Positions 1 to 7,131 of a stretch of 13,108 bases of DNA are shown piece by piece; within the stretch, counting starts at the first letter, position 1, and every line of letters begins with the position of its first letter. The notes beneath the pieces were generated by a model. The model was given only the letters and a program-made list of their open reading frames with translations. It searched no databases and had not been told where the DNA came from. The translations under genes were made by a program, and so were the position numbers. This DNA is from Alphaproteobacteria bacterium. GTDB lineage: Bacteria > Pseudomonadota > Alphaproteobacteria > UBA8366. Where the stretch lies: the NCBI GenBank assembly GCA_030743445.1, contig JASLSL010000302.1:1-13108 (forward strand), in the 5' to 3' direction.

Positions 1-489
1 CCAGCCGACGGCACTGGTCCGCCCGGCGATCACCAAATCCGGGTCCTGACGGCCTTCGAGCGCCGCCTTCATCTTGCCGACACCCTGCTCGATCGGCAGC
101 AGCTGCGGCTGCCCCAGCTTGCCGAAGGGCTGCGGCAAATCGGTGTCCTCGATCGAGAGGGCGCAAACGCCCGCGGTCTCCAGCTCCTCGACCGTGCGCT
201 TGACGTTGAGCGCGTTGCCGTAGCCGTGGTCGGCGTCGACCAGCAGCGCCAGGTTGCCGGCGCGGCAGATGCGGTAGGCCTGGCCGGCGAACTCGGAAAG
301 GGTGAGGACGATGTGATCGGGCGCGCCGAGCACCGTCATCGAGGCGACGGAACCGGCAAACATGCCGACCTCGAAGCCGAGGTCCTCGGCGATGCGCGCC
401 GAAATCGGGTCGTAGACGGAGCCGGGATGGACGCACGTGTCCCCGGCGAGATGGGCGCGAAATCGCTGCCTGCGCTCGGTCCAGTTCAT
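1..489 (-). CDS. PEP mutase/isocitrate lyase superfamily protein, oxaloacetate decarboxylase-like (3' end outside window)
   Basis: Only the first 163 codons are present; the gene runs off the left edge. The reverse strand starts MNWTERRQRF and continues with AGSVASMTVL (45-54), VDADHGYGNALNV (84-96), SIEDT (112-116) and AGRTSA (155-160). From memory these line up closely with the Pseudomonas oxaloacetate decarboxylase PA4872, which has GGSVAS, ADADHGYGNALNV, TIEDT and ARTNA at the same points. Family members bind Mg2+ through the acidic residues after the third and fourth beta strands (here D85/D87 and E114/D115) and cleave or decarboxylate 2-oxo acids in the cytoplasm. The ATG at 489 has AGGA about 10 bases upstream. 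Since the family is about 290 residues long, roughly 125 are missing here. A carboxyphosphonoenolpyruvate mutase or methylisocitrate-lyase-like role is a less likely alternative. Confidence 0.85.
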   Translation of the reverse strand, partial: MNWTERRQRFRAHLAGDTCVHPGSVYDPISARIAEDLGFEVGMFAGSVASMTVLGAPDHIVLTLSEFAGQAYRICRAGNLALLVDADHGYGNALNVKRTVEELETAGVCALSIEDTDLPQPFGKLGQPQLLPIEQGVGKMKAALEGRQDPDLVIAGRTSAVGW

Positions 490-572
490 TTGTCACGTTT
501 CCTAGAGGTTGTGGAGGGGCAAAACAGTAGCCCGCAGCCCCGGCGACGCAAGCTGGAATCACCACATCTTCA

Positions 573-704
573 CGTCATCCCGGACGGGACCGCGGAGCGG
601 AACCGATCCGGGACCCAGTCCGGTAAACGAGCGAACCGCTATTGCCACTCGTGTGTTCTCTGGAATGGGTCTCGGGTCGCCGCTATGCGCCGCCCGGGAT
701 GACG
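573..704. repeat. Imperfect palindromic intergenic repeat (REP-like)
   Basis: The outer 11 bases at 573-583 (cgtcatcccgg) are the exact reverse complement of 694-704 (ccgggatgacg). Inside them the arms stay partly complementary for about 45 bases: gatccgggaccca on the left pairs imperfectly with tggaatgggtctcggg on the right. The whole could fold into a long interrupted hairpin. The outer sequence resembles a dispersed palindromic repeat that I recall from many alphaproteobacterial genomes (outer arms like CGTCATCCCGGG, inner GGGACCCA). It sits in the divergent gap between the oxaloacetate decarboxylase-like gene and the amidase operon. The element overlaps no convincing gene. The remainder of the 490-782 gap must hold both promoters, but no clear -35/-10 pair is visible. 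Confidence 0.6.
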
Positions 705-782
705 AGAAAGAAAGCAACCGCTATACACAGTGAACCTCTGCGGCGCCTTTGCCGCTGGGCCGGCAATGGCATAGGGGTCCCG

Positions 783-2420
783 ATGAGCGAAGAGCTGCAC
801 TATCTCACCGTCGCCGAGGCCGCGCGCCTGATCGAGAAGGGCGAGCTCTCCCCGGTCGAGCTCCTGGCGGCCTATCTCGACCGCATCGCGGCGGTCGGCG
901 CGCAACTCGACGCCTTCATCACGCCCACATTCGAGCTGGCGATGGAGCAGGCCAAGGCGGCCGAGGCCGAGATCGCCGGCGGCGACTACCGCGGCCCGCT
1001 GCACGGCGTGCCGTTCGGCCTGAAGGACATTTACGAGACCGAGGGCATACGCACGACCGGCCACTCCAAGGTCATGCAAGACCACGTGCCGGACCGCCAT
1101 GCGACCACGACGGCGTTGCTGCTCGAGGCCGGTGGGGTCTTGGCCGGCAAGCTCGCGACCCACGAGTTCGCCCATGGCGGCCCAAGCTTCGACCTGCCGT
1201 GGCCGCCGGCGCGCAATCCCTGGAATGTCGACCACGTGACCGGCGGCTCGTCGAGCGGCTCGGGTGCGGCGGTGGCGGCGGGGCTGCTGCCGGCCGCGCT
1301 CGGCTCCGACACCGGGGGCTCGATCCGCAATCCGGCCTCGCTTTGCGGCCTCGCCGGTTTCAAGCCGACCTACGGATTGGTCAGCCGCGCCGGGGTGATC
1401 GCCAATTCATGGACCTTCGACCATTGCGGCCCTTTGACCTGGACGGTCGAGGACGCGGCGATCGTGACCCGGGCGATCGCCGGATACGACCCCCGGGACC
1501 CGGCGAGCGCCAAGGCCGAGATTCCCGATTACCGGGCGGCGCTGGGCGGCGACCTCGAGGGGGTCAGGATCGGCGTCGTGCGTCATTTCTGGGAGGACGA
1601 CCTGCCGGCGAACGAAGAGGCGCGCTCGGCGATGGAGGCGGCGCTGGCGGTGCTCGCCGATCTCGGCGCCGAGTTGGAGGACACCCGTCTCCGCCCGCTG
1701 CAGCATTATACCGACATCAAGGTGACGATCGCCGAGTCCGAGCTTTATTCGGTCCACGAGGCCGCACTCCGCCGGCGGCCCGGCGATTTCGGCGCGGACT
1801 TTCTCGGCCGGTCGCTACCAGCTTGCCTGATCGGCGCCGCCGACTACGTTCAGGCGCAGCGCGCGCGCCGCATGGAGCTCGCGGCGATGACCGAGGTCTA
1901 TGCCAAGTACGACTTGCTGATGACCGCCGGGACTTATGGGCCGGCGCCCCGGTTCGACGCGTACCGCACGCTCGCGTTCTGGGAGAAGCCCGGAATCACC
2001 ACCCCCTTCAACGTCACCGGTGGGCCGGTGCTGGCGCTCTGCATCGGCTTCAGCCATAGCGGGTTGCCGCTCTCGATGCAGATCGCCGGGCGGCCGTTCG
2101 ACGACGCCGCGGTGTTGCGGGCGGGCGACGCCTACGAGCGCGCGACCCCGTGGCGCGAGCGGCGGCCGGCGCTCGACCCGGCGGCCGAGATTTCGCCCGC
2201 CGACCCGCCCAAGCCGGCCGAGCCCTCCGGCGCCGACGGTGCGGTCCGCGACCGGGTGGCGGCGGCGGTCAAGGCCGCCGGCCTGGATTTGACCGAGGCG
2301 CAGTTCGATCAGGTCTGCGCCGCCGCACCCCTCGTCGACGCCATGGTCGGACGCCTCGGCCGCGACAACCCGTTCGGGCTCGAGCCGGCGAGCGCCTTCG
2401 GCTTCCCGACAACCGGCTAA
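783..2420 (+). CDS. Amidase-signature family amidase with C-terminal AtzG/GatC-like tail
   Basis: This 545-residue protein is an amidase-signature serine hydrolase, which hydrolyses a carboxamide to acid plus ammonia or amine, probably in the cytoplasm (no signal peptide). The Ser-cisSer-Lys triad is visible: K81 in GLKDIYETEG, S156 in TGGSSSGSGA and S180 in GSDTGGSIRNP, followed by GLAGFKPTYGLVSR. The catalytic domain ends near residue 465. A proline-rich linker (about 468-485) and a helical tail of about 60 residues follow, ending LGRDNPFGLEPASAFGF. The tail resembles the small GatC/AtzG-like partner subunits (DUF4089 type) of such amidases. I chose the ATG at 783 because AGGGG precedes it by 5 bases and homology starts there; the frame stays open upstream to 642 without recognisable sequence. 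The oxygenase gene follows after 49 bases, so they are probably co-transcribed. Substrate unknown; GatA is unlikely because the other gat genes are absent. Confidence 0.92.
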   Translation: MSEELHYLTVAEAARLIEKGELSPVELLAAYLDRIAAVGAQLDAFITPTFELAMEQAKAAEAEIAGGDYRGPLHGVPFGLKDIYETEGIRTTGHSKVMQDHVPDRHATTTALLLEAGGVLAGKLATHEFAHGGPSFDLPWPPARNPWNVDHVTGGSSSGSGAAVAAGLLPAALGSDTGGSIRNPASLCGLAGFKPTYGLVSRAGVIANSWTFDHCGPLTWTVEDAAIVTRAIAGYDPRDPASAKAEIPDYRAALGGDLEGVRIGVVRHFWEDDLPANEEARSAMEAALAVLADLGAELEDTRLRPLQHYTDIKVTIAESELYSVHEAALRRRPGDFGADFLGRSLPACLIGAADYVQAQRARRMELAAMTEVYAKYDLLMTAGTYGPAPRFDAYRTLAFWEKPGITTPFNVTGGPVLALCIGFSHSGLPLSMQIAGRPFDDAAVLRAGDAYERATPWRERRPALDPAAEISPADPPKPAEPSGADGAVRDRVAAAVKAAGLDLTEAQFDQVCAAAPLVDAMVGRLGRDNPFGLEPASAFGFPTTG

Positions 2421-2469
2421 ACCCGCTATAGTGCGGGCGGATAAGCCGAATGATGAAAGACAACGGATT

Positions 2470-3486
2470 ATGAGCGCCAAGCCCGAGACGCCGGCCGATA
2501 GCGGTGACATTCCGGTCATCGACGTTGCCGCTTATTTCGCCGGCGAGGAAGGGACGCTCGAGGACGCCGGCGCGCAATTACGCCACGCCTTGGAGAACAT
2601 CGGGTTCTATTGTCTTGCCGGCCACGGCGTGAAGCAGGACCTCGTCGACCGGGTGTTCGCCGCGACCAGGGAGTTCCACGCGCTCTCCGAGGACGCCAAG
2701 CTCGCGATCCGGCAAAACGAGCACAACGTCGGCTACATGCCGCTGCGCACCAGCGTCAACCGGGCCAACGCCTTCGACAAGGTCGCCGACAACCCGAACG
2801 TGGTCGAGGCGCTGTTTCTCAAGCGCGAGCTGCCGGCGGACCACCCGGACGTGATCGCCGGCAAGCCGTTCCGCACCACCAACCTGTGGCCGGGTGGGCT
2901 GCCGGGCTTCCGCGAGACCTGCCTGGAGTACTGCGCGACGATGGCGGCGCTTTGCGCCCGCATGCTGCCGGTCTACGCCATGGCGCTCGACCTCCCGGCG
3001 GATTTCTTCGACGAGGCCTTTTCCGAGCCGGCGTACACGCTGCGGCTGTCGCACTATCCGCCGGTCGAGACCTACCAGGAGTCGGAATTCGGCATCGCAC
3101 CTCATACCGACACCAGTTTCCTCACCATGCTGGCGCAGAACGAGGTGCCGGGCCTCTCGGTCCGCCGCACCGACGGCGCCTGGATCGACGCCCCAGCAAT
3201 CCCTGGCGCCTTCATCGTCAACTCGGGCGACCTGGCGAAGCGCTGGACCAACGAGCGGTTCCTCTCGACCCCGCACCGGGCGTTCAACAGCAGTGGCGAG
3301 GACCGCTACGCGATCCCATTCTTCTTCGACTGCCACGTCGACCATGTGCTGGAGTGCCTGCCGAGCTGCCATGGGCCGGGCAACCCGCCGAAATACCCGC
3401 CGATCTCCTACATGGACTACATGATCGATTTCACCCGGGCGAACTACGACAACGTCCGCGCCGCGGCGGAACAGGCCTCCGATTAA
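2470..3486 (+). CDS. 2-oxoglutarate/Fe(II)-dependent oxygenase, isopenicillin N synthase-like family
   Basis: A 338-residue cytoplasmic non-haem iron oxygenase. The N-terminal DIOX_N-type segment begins IPVIDVAAYF and contains ALENIGFYCLAGHGV. The jelly-roll core shows the iron ligands H212 and D214 (APHTDTSF) and the distal H269 (STPHRAF). The position that normally carries the RxS 2-oxoglutarate-binding motif reads R279-Y-A281, so Arg is kept and Ser is Ala. The family hydroxylates, desaturates or ring-closes small molecules, usually with 2-oxoglutarate as co-substrate; the substrate here cannot be read from sequence. The ATG at 2470 has GAAAGA about 9 bases upstream; an in-frame GTG at 2431 lacks a ribosome site and similarity. 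It follows the amidase by 49 bases on the same strand, suggesting that the oxygenase and amidase act on related compounds. Confidence 0.92.
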   Translation: MSAKPETPADSGDIPVIDVAAYFAGEEGTLEDAGAQLRHALENIGFYCLAGHGVKQDLVDRVFAATREFHALSEDAKLAIRQNEHNVGYMPLRTSVNRANAFDKVADNPNVVEALFLKRELPADHPDVIAGKPFRTTNLWPGGLPGFRETCLEYCATMAALCARMLPVYAMALDLPADFFDEAFSEPAYTLRLSHYPPVETYQESEFGIAPHTDTSFLTMLAQNEVPGLSVRRTDGAWIDAPAIPGAFIVNSGDLAKRWTNERFLSTPHRAFNSSGEDRYAIPFFFDCHVDHVLECLPSCHGPGNPPKYPPISYMDYMIDFTRANYDNVRAAAEQASD

Positions 3487-3508
3487 GGCCGTTTATTTGT
3501 GCGGATTT

Positions 3509-3540
3509 CCGGGTGCATATCTATATCTAGCCCGGTTTTT
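3509..3540 (+). terminator. Possible Rho-independent terminator after the oxygenase gene
   Basis: CCGGG at 3509-3513 can pair with CCCGG at 3531-3535, and TTTTT follows at 3536-3540. It lies 22 bases after the stop of the oxygenase gene. The stem is only 5 bp and the loop 17 bases of A+T-rich sequence, so this is a weak candidate. The rest of the gap to 3750 holds no gene I can support. Confidence 0.4.
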
Positions 3541-3750
3541 ACCCACGATAGAAATGCCGCATGAGTCGTTTGGAGGGCGCTGGGGAAACCTAGAGTGCTT
3601 GTCCCCTAATCCGACCCCGATTATCGACAATCGGCCACAGCGCACGCGGTATTTTAGGCGGATTTTTGACTCAAGAGTGGGGACTCGCGGCAAACGGCTG
3701 GCCGTGGATAGGTCGGATTCCATGAATGACTAGGAGTAGTTTGACTCTAC

Positions 3751-5307
3751 TTACCAGCCCTCCGCATCGCGCTCATCAAGTTCACGTTCTTCTTCTTCTT
3801 CTATTCTACGTTCACGTTCTCTCCTGGCTTCCTCTCTAGCGGCGGCGCGCGCGCGATTTCTCTTGGCTGCCGCTTCAGCGGCAACACGCTGGCGCTCTTT
3901 CTTGAGTTCGGCTTGTAATTTGCGCTGTTCCTCTAAAAGACGATCGTATTCTTGTTTCAACTCAGCACGCATGCGCGCCTCTTTTGCTTGACGATCGCGT
4001 TCTCTATTAAGCTCCTCTTGCCGTAGCGTCTCTGCGGCAGCACGCTCGCGTTCTTTCTGGAATGCTCTTTCAGCGGCAGCACGCTGGCGCGCCACTTCTG
4101 CTTTACGTAAACCTTCTCTTTTAAGTTCCTCTTGCCTTCGCGTCTTTGCGGCAAGACGCTCGCGTTCCCTATCGCGTTTTTGTTGAAGCTTCTTCTCATC
4201 GACAACCGGTTTTTTCTTGCGAGTCTGAAGTCTCGTCCGTTTCTTCAACTGATTCAGCTTGAGCTTTGCCAATCCCGAGAAAGTTCCATTCGGAAACTGC
4301 CATAAATATTCTTGGTACATAGCGGCGTTATTGCTGTCTTTGATGGTCTGCCAAAACAAGAGATCCAACTGTCGCTGATCAAACGTTGATGCGCCACTTG
4401 CCGGAGCCCTACTAGGCGCCTTTTTTTGCGGTCCGAGAAGAGCAAACACGAAATCGCCTTGATTGTATTTTACGTCGTGAAGTTTCCCGGCCTTGGGCGT
4501 TTGTGCATCTCTGGTAAGTTCGGAGACTTTCTGGTTCATGAACAGCCCAAGTTCCTGGCCCGTTACATAGCCGTCTTTGTTAAAGTCAGCTCGTTCGTCG
4601 CCCCGGATCGCACGAAGGAAATATTCCCTGAAGCTCCCATCGTCGCGAACCTCCTGGCCCGCATCACCCGAGGTGATGAACTGGCGAACCGGCTTGGTCG
4701 TTTTCCGTGTGATTGCCGCGGGTGCTGCACCGGCCCGCGCCGTGAAGATTGTTCCCGAGAAGCAACTATCGAAAACCGACAGAACGTGCTTGGCCTGCGC
4801 CAGACGCATCAGTCCGCCGAAGTCCCGCATGTGAAGGGCTTTGACGAGGAAATCAGGGTCATTTGCTGGGGGTGCGTCGGTAGGGACCAAATAGCCCTCG
4901 CCGGCAATGGTGTGGCCATGCCCCGCCCACCATAGAAACAATCGGGCATCCGGATCACGGCCCTTGATGGCGAAAAATCTCCTTAACGTTTGTCTAAGCT
5001 GTTCTGACGTTAAATCCTGTTTGAACGTAACCTCGAAGCCTCGCAGTCGAAGTTCCTTCGCGACTGCCTTGGCGTCCTTCACCGCGAGGTCGAGTTTGGG
5101 CCAGCCCGTGGTGTAATCGTCAATGCCGATTACGAGGGCGTACGACGAACCGTAAAGTTCCACCTCCGCTTCGATAGGCGCGTTCGCAGACTCACTCGTT
5201 TTAAGTGGTACTGACAGGCCACGCGACTTCGCAGCCTGCGCCGGACCCGTCATGGCGGCGGCCAGCAACGCTGCAACACTGAGTGCGGTAACCAATACCC
5301 TCCGCAT
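3751..5307 (-). CDS. Secreted caspase-like (peptidase C14) protein with EF-hand-like loop and charged coiled-coil C-terminus
   Basis: The 518-residue product starts with a signal peptide (MRRVLVTALSVAALLAAAMT, cleavage probable after AQA at residue 25), so it should act in the periplasm or outside. A caspase-fold domain runs from about 53 to 290: YALVIGIDDY, the catalytic His in WWAGHGHT (H130) and the catalytic Cys in DSCFSG (C182). Within it, DFNKDGYVTGQE (241-252) matches an EF-hand calcium loop. Residues 308-354 (LLFWQTIKDSNNAAMYQEYLWQFPNGTFSGLAKLKL) resemble a helical module I recall downstream of other bacterial caspase domains. From about 355 to the end the chain is Lys/Arg/Glu-rich coiled coil with internal repeats. 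The ATG at 5307 follows a strong GGAAAGGAAGG; an in-frame ATG at 5334 would spoil the signal peptide. The gene stands alone, is A+T-richer than its neighbours and looks acquired. Bacterial members cleave after Arg/Lys or Asp; the target here is unknown. Confidence 0.9.
   Translation of the reverse strand: MRRVLVTALSVAALLAAAMTGPAQAAKSRGLSVPLKTSESANAPIEAEVELYGSSYALVIGIDDYTTGWPKLDLAVKDAKAVAKELRLRGFEVTFKQDLTSEQLRQTLRRFFAIKGRDPDARLFLWWAGHGHTIAGEGYLVPTDAPPANDPDFLVKALHMRDFGGLMRLAQAKHVLSVFDSCFSGTIFTARAGAAPAAITRKTTKPVRQFITSGDAGQEVRDDGSFREYFLRAIRGDERADFNKDGYVTGQELGLFMNQKVSELTRDAQTPKAGKLHDVKYNQGDFVFALLGPQKKAPSRAPASGASTFDQRQLDLLFWQTIKDSNNAAMYQEYLWQFPNGTFSGLAKLKLNQLKKRTRLQTRKKKPVVDEKKLQQKRDRERERLAAKTRRQEELKREGLRKAEVARQRAAAERAFQKERERAAAETLRQEELNRERDRQAKEARMRAELKQEYDRLLEEQRKLQAELKKERQRVAAEAAAKRNRARAAAREEARRERERRIEEEEERELDERDAEGW
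4009..4167. repeat. Tandem-like coding repeats in the coiled-coil tail of the caspase-like gene
   Basis: The 45 bases at 4009-4053 and 4123-4167 are near-identical (about six differences), 114 bases apart, that is 38 codons in the same frame. They encode related stretches built on RQEEL, ERER and AA. Shorter copies (gcggcagcacgc, ttcagcggcaacacgctggcgc) occur around them. The tail therefore seems to have grown by in-frame duplication of a heptad-rich unit. Confidence 0.6.
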
Positions 5308-5334
5308 CGACCTTCCTTTCCGGTTTTCCAACAA

Positions 5335-5666
5335 AGGTTATACAAGGCCGTGGCGCATTTTATGGTGCTATTATTAATGCCGAGAGTCAATTAATCCGAC
5401 GTTCCCCAGATGAGCACCGGGTTGATTTGACGCTCCTCATTAGCCCTTCTCCGGTGCTTGACCAGGCACATCATTACATCCGATATGGAGATCGAGGAAA
5501 ATCTTGGCATCGCCCGTTCGCTCGGTAATGTCCCGGACATGTCGGGCGGGACCATATCGACGCCCCACCAATGCCGCCAATGGGGCCGGACCACGCGGGC
5601 ATCTTGTCATTCCCCGGCGGGGGGTGCTTGATGCCGGGCTCGGGATTCGCCGGAGGAGGGTGAGGC
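5335..5666. other. Intergenic region with an 8-bp inverted repeat; no supported gene
   Basis: The left third is A+T-rich and must carry the promoter of the minus-strand caspase-like gene; TTGACT (minus, 5390-5385) could be a -35 box, but no well-spaced -10 is visible. Further right, agcaccgg (5413-5420) and ccggtgct (5451-5458) form an 8-bp stem with a 30-base loop. Short open frames exist on both strands (minus 5594-5391, plus 5485-5631), but neither has a ribosome site or recognisable sequence. The last bases before 5667 hold GGAGGAGGG, the ribosome site of the SDR gene. Confidence 0.5.
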
Positions 5667-6419
5667 ATGGAGCTGAATATTCGGGACAAGGCCGGGCTCG
5701 TCACGGGGGCCAGCACCGGGATCGGCCGCGGCATCGCCTTGGCGCTCGGCGCGGAAGGCGTGCGGCTCGCGATCGTCGCCAGGCGGCGCAATTTGCTCGA
5801 GGAGGTGGCGGGCGAGATCGCGGCGGCCGGCGGCCCGGAGCCGGTGATCGTCGAGTGCGACCTGATGGCGGACGACGCGCCGGCGAAGATATCGCAAGCC
5901 GCGCTCGACGGGCTCGGCGGGGTCGACATCCACGTCAACAACGCCGGCGGCAGCCGCGCCTTCGAGCTCGACACCGGCGAGGAACAGTGGGAGGAGGCGA
6001 TCACCCTCAACTTCACCCGCCAGCGCCAACTGACCCACAAGCTGCTCGACCGGATGATCGAGAAAGGGTGGGGCCGCATCGTCAACATCACCGGCAAGTC
6101 CGAGCCCGACGGCATCAACGGCGCGTTCTGCGCCAAGGCGGCGATGCACGCCTGGTCCAAGGGTCTCTCGCGCGATGTCGGCAAGTTCGGCATCACCGTC
6201 AACTGCATCCCGCCGGGCCGGATCATGAGCGAACAGATCCTGCGCAACTACACGCCGGAATACCGCCAATGGCAGTCGGAGAACGAAATTCCCGTCGGCG
6301 AGTACGGCCAGCCCGAGGACATCGCCAACCTGGTCTGTTTCCTCGCCTCGCCCGCGGCGCGCTACATCACCGGCACCGTGATCCCGGTCGACGGCGGGTT
6401 GCGGCGCTACCAGTATTGA
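5667..6419 (+). CDS. SDR-family protein with altered catalytic residues
   Basis: At 250 residues this is a classical-length short-chain dehydrogenase/reductase fold. It has the nucleotide-binding TGASTGIG (13-20), NNAG (91-94), N115 in LNFT, and a C-terminal ITGTVIPVDGG (234-244). The active site is unusual. Where YxxxK is expected the sequence reads AFCAKAA: Phe at 154, with Lys kept at 157. The usual Ser after strand beta-5 falls on G143 in NITGKSEP, with T142 and S145 nearby and a loop about two residues shorter than in FabG. I recall other SDR proteins with ITGKSEP and Phe here, so it is probably a divergent subfamily rather than a sequencing error. Whether it still oxidises or reduces a substrate is unclear. 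The ATG at 5667 follows GGAGGAGGG. It leads a tight operon with the DUF1028 and acyl-CoA synthetase genes. Confidence 0.9.
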   Translation: MELNIRDKAGLVTGASTGIGRGIALALGAEGVRLAIVARRRNLLEEVAGEIAAAGGPEPVIVECDLMADDAPAKISQAALDGLGGVDIHVNNAGGSRAFELDTGEEQWEEAITLNFTRQRQLTHKLLDRMIEKGWGRIVNITGKSEPDGINGAFCAKAAMHAWSKGLSRDVGKFGITVNCIPPGRIMSEQILRNYTPEYRQWQSENEIPVGEYGQPEDIANLVCFLASPAARYITGTVIPVDGGLRRYQY

Positions 6420-6442
6420 GGAGTTATGAAAGGGAGTACTCG

Positions 6443-7123
6443 ATGACCTTCACCGCCATTGCCCGCGATCCCGCGACCGGCCGGCTCGGCATCGCGACGG
6501 CGACCCGCTCGCTCGCGGTCGGCGTCCGGGTGCCGTTCGTGGCGCCCCGCCGCGGCGCCGTTGCGATCATGGCGATCGCCGACCAGCGGCTCGGCCTGAG
6601 GGGGCTCAAGCTGCTCGAGCTCGGCAACAAGGCGCCGGCGGTGGTCGAGCAGCTCGCCGCCGGCGATCCCAACTGCGAGTTCCGCCAGCTCGGCGCGATC
6701 GACGACGACGGACACACCGCCGCCCGCACCGGCAAGGAGAATCGCGACTGGGCCGGCCATCATTTGCACGACAACTTCATCGCGCTTGGCAACGTACTGC
6801 TGGGCGAGCACATCCTCGAGGCGATCGAAGAGGGGTTCCACGAGAGGCCGCTTGATCCCTTGGAGGAGCGCCTGATGCGCGCGATCGAGACCGGCCGCGA
6901 CGCCGGCGGCCAGAAGGGCGGGCAGAAGTCGGCGGCGCTGTTGGTCTACGACGACAAGGATTTCGCCCGTGTCGACCTGCGCGTCGACGCCCATGGCGAG
7001 CCGGTCGGCGAGCTGCGCCGGGTGTTCGACTTCTACAAGCCGGCGATCGACTACTACAACCACCGCCAGGTCGACCCGCGGGTCAAACCGCTCTTTGAGG
7101 CGATTCCCGACAAGGGCTATTGA
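6443..7123 (+). CDS. DUF1028 domain protein (putative Ntn-hydrolase fold)
   Basis: The 226-residue product matches the DUF1028 family from memory: MTFTAIARDPATGRLGIATAT at the start, GAVAIMAIADQRLGLRGLKLL, a WAGH motif (103-106), GNVLLG (117-122) and the characteristic glycine/lysine-rich GGQKGGQKSAALLV (155-168). The family has no established reaction. Its fold has been placed with Ntn hydrolases, whose nucleophile is the residue exposed after N-terminal trimming. Here Thr2 would be exposed if Met1 is removed, which would fit an amide-hydrolysing role; this last step is my inference. The ATG at 6443 follows AAGGGAG. It lies 23 bases after the SDR gene and 8 bases before the acyl-CoA synthetase gene, so the three are almost certainly co-transcribed. 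No signal peptide is evident. Confidence 0.88.
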   Translation: MTFTAIARDPATGRLGIATATRSLAVGVRVPFVAPRRGAVAIMAIADQRLGLRGLKLLELGNKAPAVVEQLAAGDPNCEFRQLGAIDDDGHTAARTGKENRDWAGHHLHDNFIALGNVLLGEHILEAIEEGFHERPLDPLEERLMRAIETGRDAGGQKGGQKSAALLVYDDKDFARVDLRVDAHGEPVGELRRVFDFYKPAIDYYNHRQVDPRVKPLFEAIPDKGY

Positions 7124-7131
7124 GGCGTCCC

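Noticed and set aside
642..782. Upstream in-frame extension of the amidase gene
   Set aside because: The 47 added residues overlap the palindromic repeat, look like translated repeat sequence and have no ribosome site; the ATG at 783 does.
3497..3733. 78-codon plus-strand open frame after the oxygenase gene (and its minus-strand counterpart)
   Set aside because: No ribosome site, no recognisable protein pattern, and it spans the weak terminator candidate.
4009..4167. CRISPR-like spaced repeats
   Set aside because: Only two full copies, in frame within a coding sequence and encoding coiled-coil repeats.
4426..4935. 169-codon plus-strand open frame inside the caspase-like gene
   Set aside because: Antisense to the clear peptidase C14 domain; no start signal or recognisable domain.
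5391..5594. 67-codon minus-strand open frame upstream of the caspase-like gene, ending NPVLIWGTSD
   Set aside because: Looks somewhat protein-like but has no ribosome site and I cannot place it in any family, so it is only mentioned in the intergenic entry.
5504..6442. Plus-strand open frame joining the upstream gap to the DUF1028 gene
   Set aside because: Its long N-terminal part is an Arg/Gly-rich out-of-frame shadow of the SDR gene; the real DUF1028 start is 6443.
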